A DNA stretch of 8,641 bases from Aquirhabdus sp. (GTDB lineage: Bacteria > Pseudomonadota > Gammaproteobacteria > Pseudomonadales > Moraxellaceae). The DNA is taken from contig JASLFQ010000258.1 of NCBI GenBank assembly GCA_030150595.1, forward strand, positions 1 through 8,641, written 5' to 3'. The stretch's first letter is position 1; every line of letters starts with the position of its first letter. The translations under genes were made by a program, and so were the position numbers. The notes under the pieces were generated by a model that ran no database searches, was not told the DNA's origin, and saw nothing but the letters and a program-made list of their open reading frames with translations. This document shows positions 6,916 through 8,641 of this stretch, in pieces.

Positions 6916-7057
6916 CACAATGTGAATTGTAATGCAGCGTAAGTCGCTTATTTAGATTAACTTTCTGAGAGTAGCGTGACTTATGTATAAAAAATATTAC
7001 TATAAACAAGTTATAAATTCTTATTAAAAATCAATAACAAAAAATAAATCTTATATT

Positions 7058-7672
7058 CTAGTTTTGCTTATTAAACACATTTTTTTTGAAAAAAAACGTT
7101 AACTGAGCTGACACCCAGACAAACAAGCCCAGACCCGCACCATATTGATGCGCCTGAAGAACGACAGGCGCGCCAATCAGTTTAGCAGTCTGACTATTAC
7201 CACTATAAGCCTCCCAACCTACTTTGGCGCAAAGACCTAGTGCAATAACCCAGCCCATCCTACGCTCTGCCACATGACGATCCTGAATCGCAGCAAGTGC
7301 CATTGCCAAATAAATGCCATGCAAAACGCCAGATAATCCTGCGTACAAAGAGAGTTGAGGTAGAAGAAACCACAACATGAGACTTAATAAAGGCGGCAAA
7401 ACAAACCACAACAGGACAAAAAACTGCCGTGAAGATCGTAAGAATATTTCCGGAAGAAGCGCCAAAGCGGCGGCATTCAATACCCAATGCCAAACACCCA
7501 AATGAACCCAATGAGCTGTCCATAACCGCCATGGCTCTGAAAAAAGAACTTGGCGGTTATAAGCAAAATCAGTAAAAAATAACTGAAAAAATAACATCTG
7601 CACGATTGCGAAATAAACCCACAATCGCATAGATAAAGGAAATGGATTTCTTAAAAAAAAATTACTCTTCAC
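7058..7672 (-). CDS. rrtA: Rhombosortase (rhomboid-family intramembrane serine protease)
   Basis: The protein is 204 aa with about six membrane helices, the compact size of rhombosortases. Catalytic features are visible: YAGLSGVLHG at 110-119 places the nucleophile at Ser114, and HQYGAG at 175-180 supplies the partner His175. The early signature WTAHWVHLGVWHWVLNAAAL at 51-70 matches the rhomboid H-x-x-x-N helix (H62, N66). Rhombosortases cut proteins bearing C-terminal GlyGly-CTERM tails in the inner membrane, usually cargo of type II secretion. The GTG start at 7672 overlaps the last 11 bases of the upstream binding-protein gene, which implies translational coupling. An ATG at residue 15 is a shorter alternative. 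No GlyGly-CTERM substrate is encoded in this window. The stop is TAG, followed by A+T-rich DNA without a clear terminator. Confidence 0.88.
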   Translation of the reverse strand: MKSNFFLRNPFPLSMRLWVYFAIVQMLFFQLFFTDFAYNRQVLFSEPWRLWTAHWVHLGVWHWVLNAAALALLPEIFLRSSRQFFVLLWFVLPPLLSLMLWFLLPQLSLYAGLSGVLHGIYLAMALAAIQDRHVAERRMGWVIALGLCAKVGWEAYSGNSQTAKLIGAPVVLQAHQYGAGLGLFVWVSAQLTFFFKKNVFNKQN

Positions 7673-8641
7673 CCAAGCTGCACTCAGCCAATGTGGGATC
7701 TTTTTGGCAGCGGATCCGCTTCAACAAAGCCATCATCTTTTTGTCGTAAATACCATCGCGCACTAAATCAATACGAGAAATGCGCGCCATGTCCTGATAT
7801 CGGCGGCGATGCTCATCAGAGACTGGAACCCAATAGCTCGGATCTACTTCCGCCTCATAACTTTTGACCGTTTTAAAGTATGAATCAAATTGGCTGGCGA
7901 TATATTCACGAGACGCCTGTCCAAAACCAGCAGGGAAACGATCTGAGTGAACTATAATTTGGAGACTTACCTGCGCCAAAATATAATCTACTATACCACC
8001 GCTCTTACCTAAACCACGGTACAACTCTAATGGACGATAAGCTGTTGCGGGTGCGATGACCACATCAACTTTGCCATTATTAAATTTACCCGCAAAATTG
8101 GTAATATCAGAAGGATCTGACTGAGCTCCCAAATTACGAACTAATTTTGCTTCTGCTTTATCATAATCGAAAATTGCGATTTTCTTACCTGGCAAGGCCT
8201 CAGGATTGTCAATTCGACGATCATTCACAAAACCATAAGCTGCACCAAAAGGCATAATCCCGACAACTTCATAGGACTGACCATCAAACGTCGTTGTCAT
8301 ATAATGTGCTGCAGCTGGGCTACTCAACACTGATATCAATGTACGCATATGATCATAACTAGGAATTGCACCAATAGCCTCGATACTTCCAGTAAATGGA
8401 TTAAACGGGCGGGCGCGCAGCCCAGTCACTACAACGGCATCGCAATAACGTACACGGAAGTCTTCACTGGCAACGCGCTCATCCACGTAACCTCTGAGTT
8501 CAAAATCCACACCGAGGGTCGCAGCTTTCACTTGATAATCTTTGAGTTTGGCAAAAATCTCACCATTCTGCCCCATAATGTCCCACACGCATAAACGGCG
8601 CTTGATCAAGTCGGCAGAGCGATGCTCAATAGGAATACCCT
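7662..8641 (-). CDS. AdeT1/2-like putative solute-binding protein (5' end outside window)
   Basis: The frame is open from the right edge of the window to TAA at 7664-7662, showing 325 residues. The signal peptide and first residues are missing. Visible family features, by memory of AdeT1/2-type proteins, are RRLCVWDIMGQNGE near the mature N-terminus, RYCDAVVVTGLRARPFNPFTGSIEAIGAIPSY, and the two-lobe periplasmic-binding-protein style continuation (YEVVGIMPFGAAYGFVNDR, KKIAIFDYDKAEAKLVRNLGAQ). Two further cysteines near the end (IRCQKDPTLAECSLGEE) may form a disulfide. Members have been labelled as RND efflux components, but the fold and a nearby TRAP permease point to solute capture for import. 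It overlaps the rhombosortase gene by 11 bp and has no GlyGly-CTERM tail, so it is not itself an obvious rhombosortase substrate. A TTG at 8609 could be mistaken for the start, but the frame continues to the edge. Confidence 0.85.
   Translation of the reverse strand, partial: GIPIEHRSADLIKRRLCVWDIMGQNGEIFAKLKDYQVKAATLGVDFELRGYVDERVASEDFRVRYCDAVVVTGLRARPFNPFTGSIEAIGAIPSYDHMRTLISVLSSPAAAHYMTTTFDGQSYEVVGIMPFGAAYGFVNDRRIDNPEALPGKKIAIFDYDKAEAKLVRNLGAQSDPSDITNFAGKFNNGKVDVVIAPATAYRPLELYRGLGKSGGIVDYILAQVSLQIIVHSDRFPAGFGQASREYIASQFDSYFKTVKSYEAEVDPSYWVPVSDEHRRRYQDMARISRIDLVRDGIYDKKMMALLKRIRCQKDPTLAECSLGEE

Larger units (their letters stand above)
6641..7057. other. 417-bp intergenic spacer between rhombosortase and TRAP permease genes
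   Basis: I see no gene of normal size here. The part next to the rhombosortase stop (about 6985-7057) is extremely A+T-rich, with only A/T stems such as TATAA/TTATA near 7010, so no GC-rich terminator is evident. The part nearer the permease carries promoter-like and operator-like motifs, listed separately, oriented to transcribe the permease. An inverted repeat TCAGGCA (6837-6843) / TGCCTGA (6868-6874) and a 14-codon minus-strand ORF (6811-6855) are also present. The spacer suggests the permease has its own promoter, though readthrough from the binding-protein operon is not excluded. Confidence 0.6.

Noticed and set aside
6916..6924. CRP-like site at CACAATGTG
   Set aside because: The symmetric part is only four bases each side with a one-base centre, not the TGTGA-N6-TCACA arrangement.
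7662..8609. TTG at 8609 as a complete start for the AdeT-like gene
   Set aside because: The same frame stays open to the window edge (GIPIEHRSAD precedes it), and a binding protein should begin with a signal peptide, which is absent here; the gene is partial.

Overview
The window looks like chromosomal DNA of a gammaproteobacterium of moderate G+C, most likely Moraxellaceae and Acinetobacter-like. This is an inference from protein resemblance recalled without a search: a PrlC oligopeptidase linked to a YheV zinc ribbon, an AdeT1/2-type solute-binding protein, a rhombosortase, and AT-rich intergenic DNA. No transposase, integrase, tRNA, rRNA or CRISPR array is visible, so it reads as ordinary core/accessory chromosome with a few oddities.

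Left half, plus strand. The 3' end of a gene encoding a very lysine-rich tail (1-180) is followed by a possible terminator and a ~200-bp spacer holding a long perfect inverted repeat. Then comes prlC (379-2715), an M3 zinc oligopeptidase whose reading frame runs without a stop into a complete YheV-like CxxC/CxxC zinc ribbon. In E. coli these are two adjacent genes. The junction has a three-G run where one extra G would restore a normal PrlC stop. Next is a small unrecognised one-TM protein with a Pro/Ala/Thr-rich stalk and coiled coil (2771-3262). A strong 36-nt hairpin follows, then a ten-TM DMT/EamA exporter with no ATG start (3350-4237). A bidirectional terminator (4386-4415) separates this half from the convergent right half.

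Right half, minus strand. Reading right to left: an AdeT1/2-like periplasmic solute-binding protein, cut at its 5' end by the window edge (7662-8641); a rhombosortase (7058-7672) whose GTG start overlaps the binding-protein gene by 11 bp; a 417-bp AT-rich spacer with promoter and operator-like motifs; and a 733-aa fused TRAP permease (4439-6640).

The binding protein and the TRAP permease are the natural partners: one captures a solute in the periplasm and the other imports it with Na+/H+. The rhombosortase, an intramembrane serine protease that cuts C-terminal GlyGly-CTERM sorting tails, is translationally coupled to the binding-protein gene. No GlyGly-CTERM substrate is encoded in the window, so its partner lies elsewhere or the arrangement has another meaning. 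The two most useful leads are the PrlC-YheV fusion and this binding-protein/rhombosortase/TRAP arrangement.
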